64,000 bases of DNA from Limnanthes douglasii subsp. nivea (Eukaryota; Streptophyta; Magnoliopsida; Brassicales; Limnanthaceae): positions 316,092,893 to 316,156,892 of the forward strand of contig JAUPFV010000002.1 of the NCBI GenBank assembly GCA_036936605.1, written 5' to 3'. This document shows, piece after piece, positions 32,501-45,467 of this stretch. Each line of letters opens with the position of its first letter. Within the stretch, counting starts at the first letter, position 1. The position numbers and the translations under genes were made by a program. The notes below the pieces were generated by a model that saw only the letters and a list, made by a program, of their open reading frames with translations, was not told where the DNA came from and searched no databases.

Positions 32501-34027
32501 TCGTGACTTCGACTTTAATGGAAGAAGGTGGTGTACCTCCTTCCTCTAGTCCTGCAGCTATGCTTAAAGAGGCTATTCATGTCATCAGTTGTGGCTATGA
32601 AGACAAAACTGAATGGGGCAGTGAGGTAACCCACAATCTAACACAGACGCTAATACTGACATTTATTTTTGCACGTGTATCGTTTGTTACCTATAAATTG
32701 TTTTCTATTTATTAATATGTGCAGCTAGGTTGGATATACGGGTCGATTACAGAAGATATTCTTACGGGATTCAAAATGCACTGCCGTGGTTGGAGGTCTA
32801 TATACTGTATGCCAAAGTTAGCTGCTTTTAAAGGTTCTGCTCCCATCAACTTGTCTGATAGGCTCAACCAAGTTTTGCGGTGGGCTCTTGGGTCTGTTGA
32901 GATTTTCTTTAGCCGTCATAGTCCTCTCTTGTACGGCTACAAGGGAGGAAATCTTAAGTGGCTCGAGAGATTTGCGTATGTCAACACCACTATCTATCCC
33001 TTCACTTCCTTACCTCTCCTTGCCTATTGTATTCTCCCTGCGATTTGCCTTCTCACTGATAAGTTCATCATGCCGGCTGTAAGTAATTCAGTCCTCTTTT
33101 TTTTCTGTTAGTGATAATAGGAACTGAACATCAGCTGGAAAATAAAATTTCTTGGCTTTAGCTGACGTTTAAATTTTTGCATTAGCTTACTAAATTCCAC
33201 GTGCTCCTGTTTGGTAATGTCTAGGCTAATAGTCCTGAGATTAAACTGTCCTATATAGTGTTTGGTGTCAAAACAAGACTTCTCAATCTTGAACTAAAAG
33301 TGAAAAATCTTTGAGAGCTCGTTTGGTCCACCAGATTGGTGACGGTTACGAACTAGTTAAACACAGAACTAGACTTAGATAGTCCTATCAAGTCATTAAA
33401 TGACATCTACAGCAGACTAATTAATTTCATTTGATACTGATGCAGATAAGCACATTCGCAAGTCTTTTCTTCATTGCCTTGTTCATGTCGATCATCGCGA
33501 CAGGCATACTAGAGCTCAGATGGAGTGGAGTCAGCATCGAGGAATGGTGGAGAAACGAGCAATTCTGGGTCATAGGAGGAATTTCAGCCCATCTTTTCGC
33601 CGTCGTACAAGGTCTTTTGAAAGTTTTAGCCGGAATCGACACTAACTTCACAGTCACCTCTAAATCTTCCGACGACGAAGATTTCGGGGAACTCTACGCG
33701 ATTAAATGGACAACTCTACTTATCCCACCAACAACCGTCTTGATCATAAACATTGTAGGCGTGGTTGCAGGGATTTCAGATGCTATTAACAACGGATATG
33801 ACTCATGGGGCCCTCTCTTTGGAAAGCTGTTCTTTGCTTTCTGGGTGATTGTGCATCTATATCCATTCCTTAAAGGTCTTATGGGGAGACAGAACCGAAC
33901 ACCAACCATCGTGGTCATATGGTCCGTACTCTTGGCTTCGATCTTTTCCCTGCTATGGGTCAGGATTGATCCTTTTGTTATGAGAACCAAAGGGCCTACT
34001 ACTACAAAGTGCGGCATCAACTGCTGA
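29588..34027 (+). CDS. CESA7: cellulose synthase A catalytic subunit 7 (secondary wall, IRX3 type)
   Basis: CESA7 polymerises UDP-glucose into beta-1,4-glucan in the plasma-membrane rosette with CESA4 and CESA8. Exons: 29588-29662, 29749-29944, 30087-30265, 30333-30417, 30523-30640, 30723-30989, 31073-31418, 31498-31761, 31842-32054, 32134-32347, 32429-32625, 32725-33078, 33446-34027. They give 1029 aa with no stop; Arabidopsis CESA7 is 1026. The start [20 protein letters not shown] is nearly the Arabidopsis one. A zinc RING spans about residues 37-82. Two membrane spans lie near 235-300 and the rest after about 800. Catalytic motifs: SDDG near 361, DCD 527-529, TED 727-729, QVLRW 767-771. 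It ends KCGINC. The usual MPKRPAFKG loop reads MPKLAAFKG (Arg replaced by Leu at 750). The exon 10 donor (32348) is the least certain site. Confidence 0.96.
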
Positions 34028-34611
34028 AGAGGTTGTTTTTTGATTTTTTTTGCTTCTTTTTTATGTGTGCATATCTAAAGGGTATACGCTGTATGGATTA
34101 AACAGATAGAAGAGTAAAATTCTTCGTATACTAGTAATAAGGATTATATTCCTCGGTTTTGTAAATGAACTTGTAAAATGGAAAGTTTACTGATGGTTTT
34201 CTGGTGAATAGTGCAAAAATAAAATTGATATCGAATGATCATCAAGAAATCTATCTGCTATATATAACATGCTAAGCTTTCGAACGCCAAGCTAAGATAT
34301 GCATTACTGACCTAAAACTTACCGAACAAGGTGCCATTAAAACCTAAACCCTGCAAAATAGATTTTTTCTATTTTGCTTCTTCATTGCCTACTCGTATGC
34401 ACAACACACATAGCAGTAATGTCAATCTAACTAACGAGAACTACTGACAAACCTGAAACTGATAACAAATTACAGGAAAGATCTAAAAATAGTAAAGTAC
34501 AGCATTGAGACAACAGAAGACAGCTCCCTTCGGTTTGGCTAAAGCTATCCCATGTTAATTGTTAGTCTTGTGAAACTTTTTAGTGGCTAGATCAGTTTGC
34601 GCATGCCACTA
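34028..34611. other. convergent 3' intergenic region of CESA7 and the QWRF gene
   Basis: This holds the 3' untranslated regions of both convergent genes. A near-upstream AATAAA-like word appears (AAAAATAAAATTG near 34215). No additional gene is seen. Confidence 0.5.
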
Positions 34612-37152
34612 CTAAGCGTGCTTCATTTGTATGATTTGACTCCTAAGGCTGTACTCTTTTACCTGCACTGCTTCTCTTGAAGCCAAAAGAGATTCAACTT
34701 CATCAAGCTTCCTCTTCTCTTGTGCGGCTACACCAGCTACTTTAGAGATGGCACTGTTCATTCCATCCACCTGCGACCCATTATAGATAAGCATCAAGAA
34801 TTAACATGATATACAATGCCATCAACAAAATGAGCAGGCATCTCATGAACAGATTGGCTAAAGGCTACATGCAATTAGAGTTTTGGCCGAAGCAGAAAAT
34901 AGAAGGGGTACGGACATGAAATGCATATCTAAAATACGGGTACACTCATAGAAATATGGTCCGGGCGGGTCTGGGTATACGGGGAAAAACGGTCCAATTC
35001 GGGTACTGAATAGTGAGAAATCCAGGGTCATAATTCCTTTTGAACGTGTGTCGGGCGCAAATAAAGTTAAATACTTTAAAAATACGAAATTTATAACAAA
35101 AAATCCAAAAAATTCTGGGTCTGGCAAACTATTATTTACTACAAAGCTTTGTATGACCCTACACACAAATGAAGTCCTTATACTAGGAAAGCTTATTCCA
35201 ATATAAGTATAGAGATAGAGATTTTTGGCAGGAACTCAAAATCAATCATATACTTGAACTAATATCAATCGTCCAGACCATATCTATCAGATACAGATCT
35301 TGAAACTTACCTTTGATTGTAAACTACATATGCATGATCCCATCGCCTGCATCACGTCAACAGCTGAGAAGATAGCAGCTTTTAGAGGCTCAATATTTGC
35401 CTGCAAACGTAGGATGTCGTAAATAACTTGATACCCTTTAAGATCTCAACTCTAGAAACTAGTTAGAAGTTAGAATACCACTGCTTTTCCTGTCACTGGA
35501 AGACGGAGAGTGGTCGCCTGCAAATCTTCAACTGTCCGCGCTAACGAATTATCATGGTCTCTTTCACGTAAAGCCCAATCTTCTAGATATGGCATCTGAT
35601 CAATCATCATCATACATAGAAGCATTAGATAAATGAATATTAATAGTAGGATGTTTTTATCCAAAGATAGAATCATAAAAATAATCAATATTAATATGGT
35701 GAAACAAAGAAAATACGAAAGATACTCACATGCTCATTCAAAATCGATTTCAGCTTAAGCTCTAGCTTCAGCTTTTGGAGACTGATTCTTTTGCAGATCA
35801 CTGAATCCCACAGGCTTAAATTAACATCCAAAACATTGTAAAGAGTTTCCTGTAGTCAAGGATCGCCTTGATAAGATTTTGGCTTAACATTCAAAACATT
35901 GTAAGACTCTCTTGTAAAAACAACAGACCTACTTTAATAAAAAGTGATAGACGGTAGCTTTAACATATATTATATACTCTACCTCAGTTATCATTTTCTG
36001 CATATATAGTGCTGCTTCAGCTCGGGCATTGGAAAATCGCCACTGTATATTTCTATTGTGCAAAAGTCTAAGCTGATGAGCATCTTCTATGTAGCTTCCA
36101 ATCTTTTTTCCCTTCTTAAGATCTGCAATAAAACTGAGCACCGAAGTTGTACGGCTGATTTGACTAGAAGCCATGGGTGCTCTAATCCGTCCAGGACTCT
36201 CCCTTCTGGCAGGAGGAGGAGTTGACGATCTTACTCGAGATGGACTCGCACCTCTAGCAATAGATGATGATGCCGATGAGGAAGATGATGACGACGACCA
36301 TGATGATAAGGTCCTACATGGTGAAGGAGGCCGTATTACCGGCATTGATTGTGTTCTAGAAACAGCAGTCGTCATAAGTACAGGCTTGTTAGGCTCTAAG
36401 TCTCGTAATAACTTCGCTTCGGATTCAAATCTACTACCTTCATCTACGGATAACAGTCTAGCAACATCACTAGCCGATTTCTGTGACAGTCCATGGGGAT
36501 TTGGGATCCTCCTTAGTGGGGTTGAAGAATTCTTACGCAAGTTATCTTCAATATCTCTGCTTTTAATTCTAGTTGGCCATCTACGGTCAAGTGGTTTGGC
36601 ATTCTCTGATGAATCAGCCACATTCCTTCCTTTAAGAGGACTTCTTTTTCTCTCGGGAGTAGGCTTCCTTAAACCGATATGCTTTTCATCCGGTTTACGA
36701 GCTAAGTTTGAGAACGGCCGCCTTAGAGCACAATCCGTGGAAGGATAATTAGAGACCGGTTTTTCCTTTTTACTAATAGGAATAGAAATAGTCTCGGACT
36801 GAAAAGAAACACTGAGACTTCTCATAGTGGAAGGCCATAAGCCTTCCGGTAACCTACCAGTACCAGTCGAAAGGCGTCTACATGCTGGGCTTGATGAATT
36901 AGGTGGTGAAGGAGGTGTTGATGGAACCGAAATAGCTCTCTTTAGACCCAATTCGGCATGTGAAGTAGGAGACTGGCATCGTCTAGGAGTAGGCGTTGGA
37001 GTCGACGATCTGTACCTAGAATTAACTTCCCGCATCCGTTGGCGGGCAGTGACGACGTTGGTAGCTGCTGCATTATTTTTATCAGCTGGAACAAGAGGAC
37101 GCCTTGGAGTCGTATCTCTTGCAGTGTTTTTACGTAATTCATATTTATCCAT
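34612..37152 (-). CDS. QWRF-motif microtubule-associated protein (AUG8/QWRF family)
   Basis: QWRF proteins bind microtubules; the AUG8/EDE1 members act as the subunit that targets the augmin complex, which recruits gamma-tubulin for branching nucleation. Exons on the minus strand: 35983-37152, 35730-35849, 35479-35595, 35311-35400, 34612-34770, all GT-AG, giving 551 aa. The ATG at 37152 opens [20 protein letters not shown], a conserved start; an upstream in-frame ATG at 37215 lacks similarity. Residues 1 to about 330 are basic, Ser/Pro-rich and disordered. The QWRF block ([20 protein letters not shown]) lies near 372-390, followed by a helical region ([32 protein letters not shown]). Intron 4 (34771-35310) contains repeat-like GGGTACGG/CCGGGCGGG sequence. 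A pairing with IF-3 also exists in Arabidopsis (by recollection), which supports the call. Confidence 0.93.
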
Positions 37153-40000
37153 CCAAACGATCGAAACTAAACCACATTGATGATGGTTATTTCCAAAGAA
37201 CAAACCCACATTCAACAGTCAAGTAAAGTAGTAGTACCAAAAGAAGATCCTTTTTATGTCTGCCAGAAACGCACAATCTAAAAAAGTAAGAACCAACAAC
37301 AGATAGACAGTAAAAAAGAAAAAGCAAAGTATAATAACAAAGCCTGTTAAAGAAGAAACAAGCAATATTGAATAAAAGAAAGCATCTTTACAACCAGATC
37401 TGATACACCACACAGCAATGAAACAAGATCAGATCATACCATTTGCCATTGACAATTGACAATAACATTTTGGGTCAAGAAGAATATAGTGCCAACCTAG
37501 ACATGACATTTACAACAACATACATTAATTGTCACCACCAGAGGATGTTTTTGGTTCACATCCCTACAAAATCAGCATTACAAGGGTCCACTAGCCAAAA
37601 CTGAGGAAACTGAAACAGGCCCTCAACCTCAAGCAAGTGGACTAATAGATAACAGTCAAGAATTATGCTTTTTGACAGTAGATGACTACAGAAGACTCAA
37701 ACTTTATCGGTCTACCGGTCACGGGGAAGCCAGAATCAGCCGGGCTGGAAATGGAGTGTATCAATTATGATTTCTTTTGTTCTTTTTCACTGTCACATTT
37801 CTTATTAAAATACAAAAAAGTTAAAAAGCATCCATTTTTATTTTTATATTATTTCAAGAAACAATACTTAGAGGTTACTTAAATATGAAAAAAACCAAAT
37901 TGCTGGTGTTAATGTTCTTAGAGATATGGAGAACCACGTGCATGATAGATCCTTTGTCGATCCCCATGAATTATTTAACAATTCTAATATCCAAAAAAAA
38001 CTATAAACCAGTCAATAAAAATTACTATCATTTTTATGGCATAACATATTAGAGGTTCTTAGTGAACAGTCTAAAACATATATGTCCATTTTGGACATGG
38101 TTTTGGCTTGTGTCGCTCATAAATAGAGACAGTACTATGATTAAAGTATATTTGGTCTGAATTGTGCAGTTTCAGAGACAGTTCATTGAATATAACTGAT
38201 AAAAACAAAAACCAATCACAGAACTTTCTTTTGGTTTGATCCTCAAATCATGAGATATTAATTATCCAAGAAAAAAACTTACATCGATTAGTTACTTCGT
38301 GAATTGAGACGAAGAAGCGAATCTTGCTTCTAAACAAGTTTAGTAAATTCGATCTCGTGTCCCAAGGGAGGGGGAGTTCAAGATTTAAGGTTAATGTTAA
38401 GATTTGAATGAATATAAACTGTTTTTCAGTTGGATAAGAGAAACCGAGAAAGTCATGTTTGGCGCCGCCTAGAAAACTATTTTAAGTTCTTATTGAAAAC
38501 TTTTTTTTATCATAGTTTTATGTATATGTATATAGAACAAACAATAAAACTATTTCCTCCCTAATTTTATATGTTTAAAAGAAAAACTGTTTTGTTATTT
38601 TTTTCATAAATTATCTTTTAAAACTGTTTTGTTTTGAAAGTCATGTTTAAAATTATTTTTATTTATCTTTTATCCAAACATCTATTTTCTCTATCTTCTA
38701 ATAATGACAACTTACCTTCTCATCCAACAAAGGATGTATTCTGCTAGCCCCCTTAGCTCTTGGTGAATGATGAGGGAAATATTATACCAATTCAATATGT
38801 TATCTTGTAATTGTTTTATGCTTAAATTCTTAATTTATTTCTTCGAATTTGACTTCTTTGTTGAAATTACTTAAGTAGCCCTTAGTCCTTGATGAAGACT
38901 GAAGTTAAGGGTTCAAACGATAAATAAAAGTATGCGTTACCTCTTTTAGTTATCTGAGAATTAATGTATTGGTTTGGTTGAGGTTATACAAAAGTATATA
39001 CTTATGGACATGGGATTTTGTGTTGGTATGATATTTGTATTTATTTGTTTGTAAGTGATGAGATTTTTAAAGTTGGAGAACCTCTTTTTTATTATTTGGT
39101 GAAAGCGCAAGTGGGTGACAAAGAGCTATGCGTGTAGAAATTTTTCCTTTTTTAAGCATGCGCGTGCATCTTCTCTAATTTATGTAATTGTGGCCCTTCA
39201 CGCCTCTTTAGATCTAAGCAGTTTATCCTACAAATTAATCCAAACCATAGAATATAAAAGATCGACTATTTAATTTAAACCATACCTTTGAGTATAAATA
39301 CCATTTTCCTTTATCTTTTGATTTTTTAGTGCATTCTTTCACTCATTGTTTCTTAACATTCTTTCTCCAGTTCTTTAAGTTTTTTGAATTCTTCAACTAA
39401 TGGTGAATTTGTTATTTTTGTTATAACAAACGTTTGGTTTTTCAATATATAAATGGGTAGAACCACTGAAGATCGTAAATGCTCTGATAACTAGAATAAT
39501 AAAAATATTGGTTTTTTTGGGTTGATTCTTCTGGTGATGACAGTTGTAATTAAGTGGAATTTTTTTTAAAACTCATCACTTCATTGTAGTGAGTGCCTCA
39601 TATCCCTTCATATTATCAAGGCATGAGTTTGTTGATGGTATGAGGTAGTAGTAGAGGTGACTTTGATGGCCATTAAGTTGAACTAAGGGTAGAAGATGAG
39701 TGTTTGATTTAAGCGTAGATGTTGAGATTTTTATAGAATATACATATCGTTATCTGATCGAAGATGGGTGTATTATAATTTTTTTATACTTCGGAAAATT
39801 AAAATAGTTATCAATGATAATTTTCTCAAACTCATAAATACGTGTTAGTATAATTTTATCTCAAGTATCCTATGATCATAGTATATTATGTTTTATGTGT
39901 ATATGCCATGTTCAAACATGATAAGTTGTGGCATGTCAAAATTAATTATGTGTTGTATGTTATATTCATATTATGGTTTACAATCCCATGGAGAATAAAA
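37153..40000. other. upstream flank of the QWRF gene and gene-free DNA
   Basis: The first few hundred bases hold the 5' leader and promoter of the minus-strand QWRF gene; its transcription start cannot be fixed. A likely 5' leader exon or intron border may lie near 38280 (reverse reading ...TAAGTTTTTTTCTTGG) but is not proven. The rest is AT-rich with no supportable coding region. Confidence 0.5.
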
Positions 40001-40099
40001 CCCTAATGCTAGATGGTTCAGATTTTTAACCAATGAAAGAAGATATGAAATTTTAGTTGAATTGTCATGACTATGACCTAACATTAATGAAATATAAAC

Positions 40100-43000
40100 C
40101 AAATATTCTTACTCATGAAAGTTCACATGAGGAAACCAAAAAAGTATGAAAACTGGGAACGACTAATTGATTGTGCTTGGCCATTATACTTCAAATAATA
40201 CCAGCTGTATTTCATAAGAATGTTCCCAAAAATGCTACCAATGCTTTAGATATTCTTAAGAAAGTAGAGAAATAATTTCCCCAAAAATGACAATAGAAAA
40301 ATGTGTTATTTGAAAAAGCACATTATGGGCATAATGATTGCACAAAAGTTAAAAGCAATCAAAAATAAACTTACCTGAATAATTCGTAGTAGGATTAATT
40401 TTGTTCAATCTCTCCTGTGAAAGTTTAAGCCTTTTCACTCCACTTATAATTGCAAGCTAGAAAAATAGATTATTAAGGAATTGATTGCACATGTTGCACA
40501 AAATGAGGAAACACTTAAATTAAAACTGTATAAAGTGAACATGGTAGTGTCTAAGAATGTGATGGGGCCAAAGTGAAAGTTCGGTGACAAACGACCAAGC
40601 CTTGGTCATGTTAAGAAGAAAAAAGCCTCAATGATTGACATTTGGTCGATGTTTTTTCTACGAAAAGAAGAGACATCTCAAGAAGAACTTTAATTATACC
40701 GGGTTTACTTGTACATTAAATTCAATCTCTTATCTTAGGTTTTTTTTGGAATTCAATCTTATTTATGTGGAAAAGAATACATGATGGACTGATTCAGTTG
40801 AAACAACTCATGTTTGTATTTCTTTGCAGAGTATACTAACGAGTCAGAGGCTATTTATATTTATATTTTGGAGAATGTTATGTATATTCATACGTTTCTT
40901 AGGAACTTGATTTGTTTTCTAGTTTTAGATATGTATGGTTATTATTATCTCTAGAGAAAATGGTATAATTCTCTCTTCTAATAATATAATTTTTGGTTGT
41001 GGAAACTTGATAATAGAGCTTAACTTGTATATATTAAATACGTTCGGTAATCACAAACTTTCCATTAATACACAGCTTGTAGTGAATAAGATTGATAAAA
41101 CAAAATAGTCCTCTAAATTATGCCACATGAGGTTAGGTCTAAATCCAAAGTTAAAATGGACAAGTTTGTAAAGGTTTATTGGTTCCCCTCAATTACTTTG
41201 ATTTTGGTACATATATCAAGTGTATCTTAGGGAAATATACCATAACTAAAAAGTATAGGGCATATAGATCGAGTGAAGTCTTATCACTGATTCATACCAA
41301 ATCTATGGACCATTTCTAAAGGAATTATAGAATGGACAAGAATAATTTATATCATATATAGATGACTTCTTTGGTTCCAGATGCCTCCACCTTATTCATG
41401 AAAATTTTGAGGCCATGGACATGTTCAAAGCTTGTAGGACTGAATTTGAAAAACAACTTGGTAAAAAAACTAAAAGCGTGAGATCTGGCCGTGGTTTTAA
41501 ATACTATGGTAGATTAGACATGTCAAGTGAATAACATCAAAGGCTATTTATAAAATAAATAAATAAGTGGGGCATAGTCCATCACTATATAATGTCAGGT
41601 TCACCCAACATTAATGGTGTATCTGAGAGATGAAACCGTACACTAGAGGATATGGTTAGAAGTATGATAAGTAACTCAACTCTACCATTATCTCTCTGGG
41701 AGGAAACCATCAAATGTGTCGCATATATACTCGATAAAATACCTATTAAGGTAATTGTTAGGACCTCATACATGCCAAATTTTAATAATTGACATATATG
41801 AGGGTGTCCAACCGAGAGAAGAGATTATAAAGCTCAAGAAAAAAAAACTGGACCAAAAAACAATTAGCTGCTTCTTCATTGGTTATTCTGAATATTCTAA
41901 GGATTTTAAATTTTATGATCCTCTTACTAGTAATATATTTAAAACAAAAACAACAAATTTCTAAAGAATACTGGGTTAAAGGGAATAATTCTGGGACAAA
42001 TGTTCATTTTGAGAAATAATCTGTAGAGATTCATGAAAGATTTAACAAAGATACTCAAATATCTGAAGATTTAACTTCAATGCAAATCGTTTTGGTCATA
42101 TTAAAACAAGGTTATATTAGAAATAAAATTTATGTTCCACCTGAGGGTTTTCACCAAGATACATATATGGTCCAGTTAGAACAAGATGAACCTCAAGGTA
42201 ATATTCAATAAAAATATCAAAATAATATTTTTCATGAAGATCAAACTTTACCTTCTTAAAAATTGCAACAAGAAGTAATGATGCCTTAAAAATGTCGAGG
42301 AGAGAAAAGAGAATGTTATACATTCTTATTTTATAATATATATTTACGAATATGATGAGTTATGTGCTAAAATTATAGATGATCTTTCATTCTATAAATA
42401 ATCCATGTAAAGCTCTAGCTCTTGGATGTGAATTGATGGTATGGAAAAATAATATAAATTGATGCAAGCCAATGTGGTATGTAAACTTATCCCATTACAT
42501 CAAGGGAAAAATAAAATTGGTTGTAATTAGGTTTACAAAACCAAACATAATTTTATGGGTGATTTAAAAAAAAAATTAAGCACGCCTTGTAGAGCAATGT
42601 TATACCTAATATGAAGGTATTGGTTTAAAAAAACATTATTTCTAGTATCAACGATGGATTATTTTAGAAAACTCATGATATTAGTTGCATAGTTTGACCT
42701 TGAGCTTCATTAAATGGATGTAAAGACTGCGTTTCTTGACGGTAATATTAAAAAAACTATCTATATGGTGCAACCATAACACTTTGAAATAGGTGCAAGA
42801 ATCTGGTATGCAGACTAAAAAAATTCATTTATGGGCTCAAACAGGCTTCTTGTTAGTGGTACCACAATTTTTTTGATGTGATAGTCTCTTTTGACTTTGA
42901 GGTCAACTCGGTTGAGAATTGTGTGTATAAAAAGTTCAGTGGGAGTAATTTAATTATGATATTATATATCGATGACATAGTGTAAGTAACCAAAGCATGA

Positions 43001-43500
43001 AACGAAATGCACATGTTGGCATAGAGAAAGTCAGAAAGGCTGAAAATCATTAAGTATTCCAATGCAGTTTTTGATGGATGCATTGTCAGACTGAAAGGAA
43101 ATCCGGGCAACATATTCTTATTAGCTAGGTATGAAATATCCTCCAAAAATGTAAAGCAAACACTTATTATATCATACATTGTGTTGGTAGAATTTGTTGC
43201 GTGCTTTGAGGCATCGAACTAATCATTATGGCTGCAAAAATTTATCACTAGTTTGTGTGTAGTACAATGGATCTAAGGTCCAATAAGGTTATATTGCGAC
43301 AATAATAACACAGTGCAGTGCTCTAACAGGTAATAGAGAAGCTTGTCTAAGTCCAAACACATAGATATAAACTTCATATCTGTTAAAATAGAGTTCATAT
43401 AGGTTAGGTGTATATAGAGCATATAAGTACAAACTCCATGATATTATATCCTCTTACAAATGTGGTATTTTCTAAGGTTTTCCAGAAATACACCATCAGG
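40100..43500 (+). mobile_element. decayed Ty1/copia retrotransposon (no LTRs identified)
   Basis: Fragments of a copia polyprotein occur in order on the plus strand, all with stops and frame shifts. They include a gag zinc-knuckle-like piece near 40600-40700 (FFYEKKRHLKKN) and an integrase core at 41366-41540 (LIHENFEAMDMFKA, KQLGKKTKSVRS). The integrase-RT linker is at 41755-41964 (LDQKTISCFFIGYSE, KFYDPLTSNIF). RT is at about 42690-42985 (LELHQMDVKTAFLDG, KKFIYGLKQAS, YIDDI), and RNase H at about 43150-43330 (CDNNNTVQCSN). This order is diagnostic of Ty1/copia, with integrase before RT. Borders are approximate. Confidence 0.75.
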
Positions 43501-45160
43501 TTGGGTGTAGTTAATTTAGTGAATTGTTAGCTTTAGTGGCAGTTTTGCAATGGATTCGATTAATATTTGCAATATCGTAAACATGAAGGTTTATTGCAAC
43601 ATATGGCTTAGTTAAATTTATTGAAATCTATTGCTTCATTAGATATCCAAAGGTAGGACCAATTAAGAGTAGATATGTATGACTACAATTCATATTATTT
43701 TAAATTGTACAATATAATTGGCCCAAGTAATTGATTGATGGAAGTAATATGATTATTGTTGCATCCTATTGTTCAAATTACAATAAAGAGGTCTTTAGTC
43801 ATTTATTGTTTATTGATCAACTACGAGGTTGTACTGTTCACCTATTTATAATGGATCGATGTGCTAAATATATATTTGGTCATTTCCATAAGGTATTCCA
43901 CGAATAAAAGTAATCTGATTAATTATATCATATATAATTAATTAGGTATCGAGCTTATATGTGAAACAATGTGGACGTATAAGTGTGGTAACTAGGTTGA
44001 ATTTGGTACTATGAAAGATTGTGCCCAAATCTCAACACTTAGACCTGAACTGATAATTCAAGAACTAAATTGAATAAATTAATTTAGTGGTTGTGGTCTC
44101 TGACCACAAAACAGTATAAGCTAATGAGTTTTATACGACTAGGGTTTCTAGTTGTGTTGTCTATAAAAGAAATGACTAGAGTTCAAACATTTCTTCAACC
44201 TAAACTCGCAAAAGACAATCGTCGCTTTGTTGAGAGAAAGACTAACAATTATTTTACAAGAACATGTTCTTAAAGCATTATGAATAGCAACAGACAAACC
44301 TGTAAGATTACAATTTATTTTATATATTAGTTAATCATATAGAGGGTTCAATACTTTATATTCGCATGTTTGAGATTAATATGTTGCGATTGAATTAATT
44401 ATATAAACAAACACAATAAATAATAAAACTAATATTTTTTAACTAAAAAAACTAGGTGGTACAAATGATTTATAATAAGTATAATACTCCTCGAACCCAT
44501 ATTTATCTTAAAACAACAAATGTTTTTGAAGGATGATATTTTATTTAGAAGAATAGCTTACCATTGCACCGATGTGTTAATTTTCCAAACCATTCGCAAC
44601 ACTAAAAGAGAGAAAAAAAGTTTCAGATGGTTTAAGTAATAAGGTACAAAAATCCAAAGGCAATCTCCGATTTCGACAGGACTTTTGGTGCATTGAATCA
44701 CAAGAACACAAACATGAATCAGGTATTTGACCTTTTCTAATGATGAACAATTGACAATAAGTTTCCATTCAAGGACATTTTCCTCCATGTTGCTCCCTCT
44801 TACATTATTGGACTACTCACGTTCTCTCTATTTTTCAACGGTCCTACCTCTTACCTTTTCTTCTTCTTCTTCTATAATCTACAGTTTAGACATTAAAATT
44901 TTATTGGTTTTTGCATTTCGAATACAGATTACGCTGATCGAATCAAAAACTGGATCGTATAATTAGTCTAATTACAATTTTGGCCTTATGATATAATTGT
45001 ATTCCAAAACTTTACATATATTTTAAGCTGAATGCTACAAATAGTTCTAAAATTATTATATATGATTATTTATTATATACTGTTGATAATATTTTTAAAT
45101 GGTCATATAAAGTTTATAATTTTTTATTTGAATTTTAATTAGTAAATAAAAAATGTCCGG
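43501..45160. other. AT-rich interval, possible worn LTR, no gene
   Basis: The segment around 43740-44280 contains a TATA-like TCTATAAAAG near 44160 and could be the worn 3' LTR of the copia element to its left. No matching 5' copy was found at 38.7-40 kb, so this stays a guess. No coding region is supported. Confidence 0.35.

Positions 45161-45164
<4 letters not shown>

Positions 45165-45205
<41 letters not shown>
45165..45205. repeat. (AT)n microsatellite
   Basis: An uninterrupted AT dinucleotide run of about 40 bp. A shorter run lies at about 46489-46504. Confidence 0.97.
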
Positions 45206-45208
<3 letters not shown>

Positions 45209-45467
45209 TTTGTATAGTTATTTTGTTGAATTTGGTTTTTGATACGACATTTATCATGGTTAATTAAAATTAAAATTATTGATTGGAATTTTATGTTATT
45301 TTGCAAGATGTACTTATTATCGCCGAAAGTTATTGACATCAGAATTACCAACAAAAAATTCTGATGTTGTCGACTTCCGTCGCTATTAGTTTTCAATGTC
45401 GACGCAATTTGTTGGTATTAATTGTTTCTTTTGTTTATGTGTGGTTGTTTATATTTTTTTTAACAAG

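Noticed and set aside
33079..33445. MITE within CESA7 intron 12
   Set aside because: TGTTTGGT-like words near both ends hint at a hAT-type MITE, but I could not find a matching terminal inverted repeat or target duplication.
33694..34020. 108-codon minus-strand frame opposite the last CESA7 exon
   Set aside because: Shadow of a highly conserved coding exon; no independent support.
36173..36748. 191-codon plus-strand frame inside the QWRF gene
   Set aside because: It is the antisense of the Ser/Pro-rich first exon, has no family resemblance, and conflicts with a clear 5-exon gene on the minus strand.
37682..37882. 66-codon plus-strand frame starting MTTEDSNFIGLPVTGKPE
   Set aside because: Lies in the QWRF upstream region, is Lys/Phe-rich after residue 30 and matches nothing known; probably chance.
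44091..44273. 60-codon plus-strand frame as a gene
   Set aside because: It sits in a possible worn LTR with a TATA-like motif inside it and has no homology signal.
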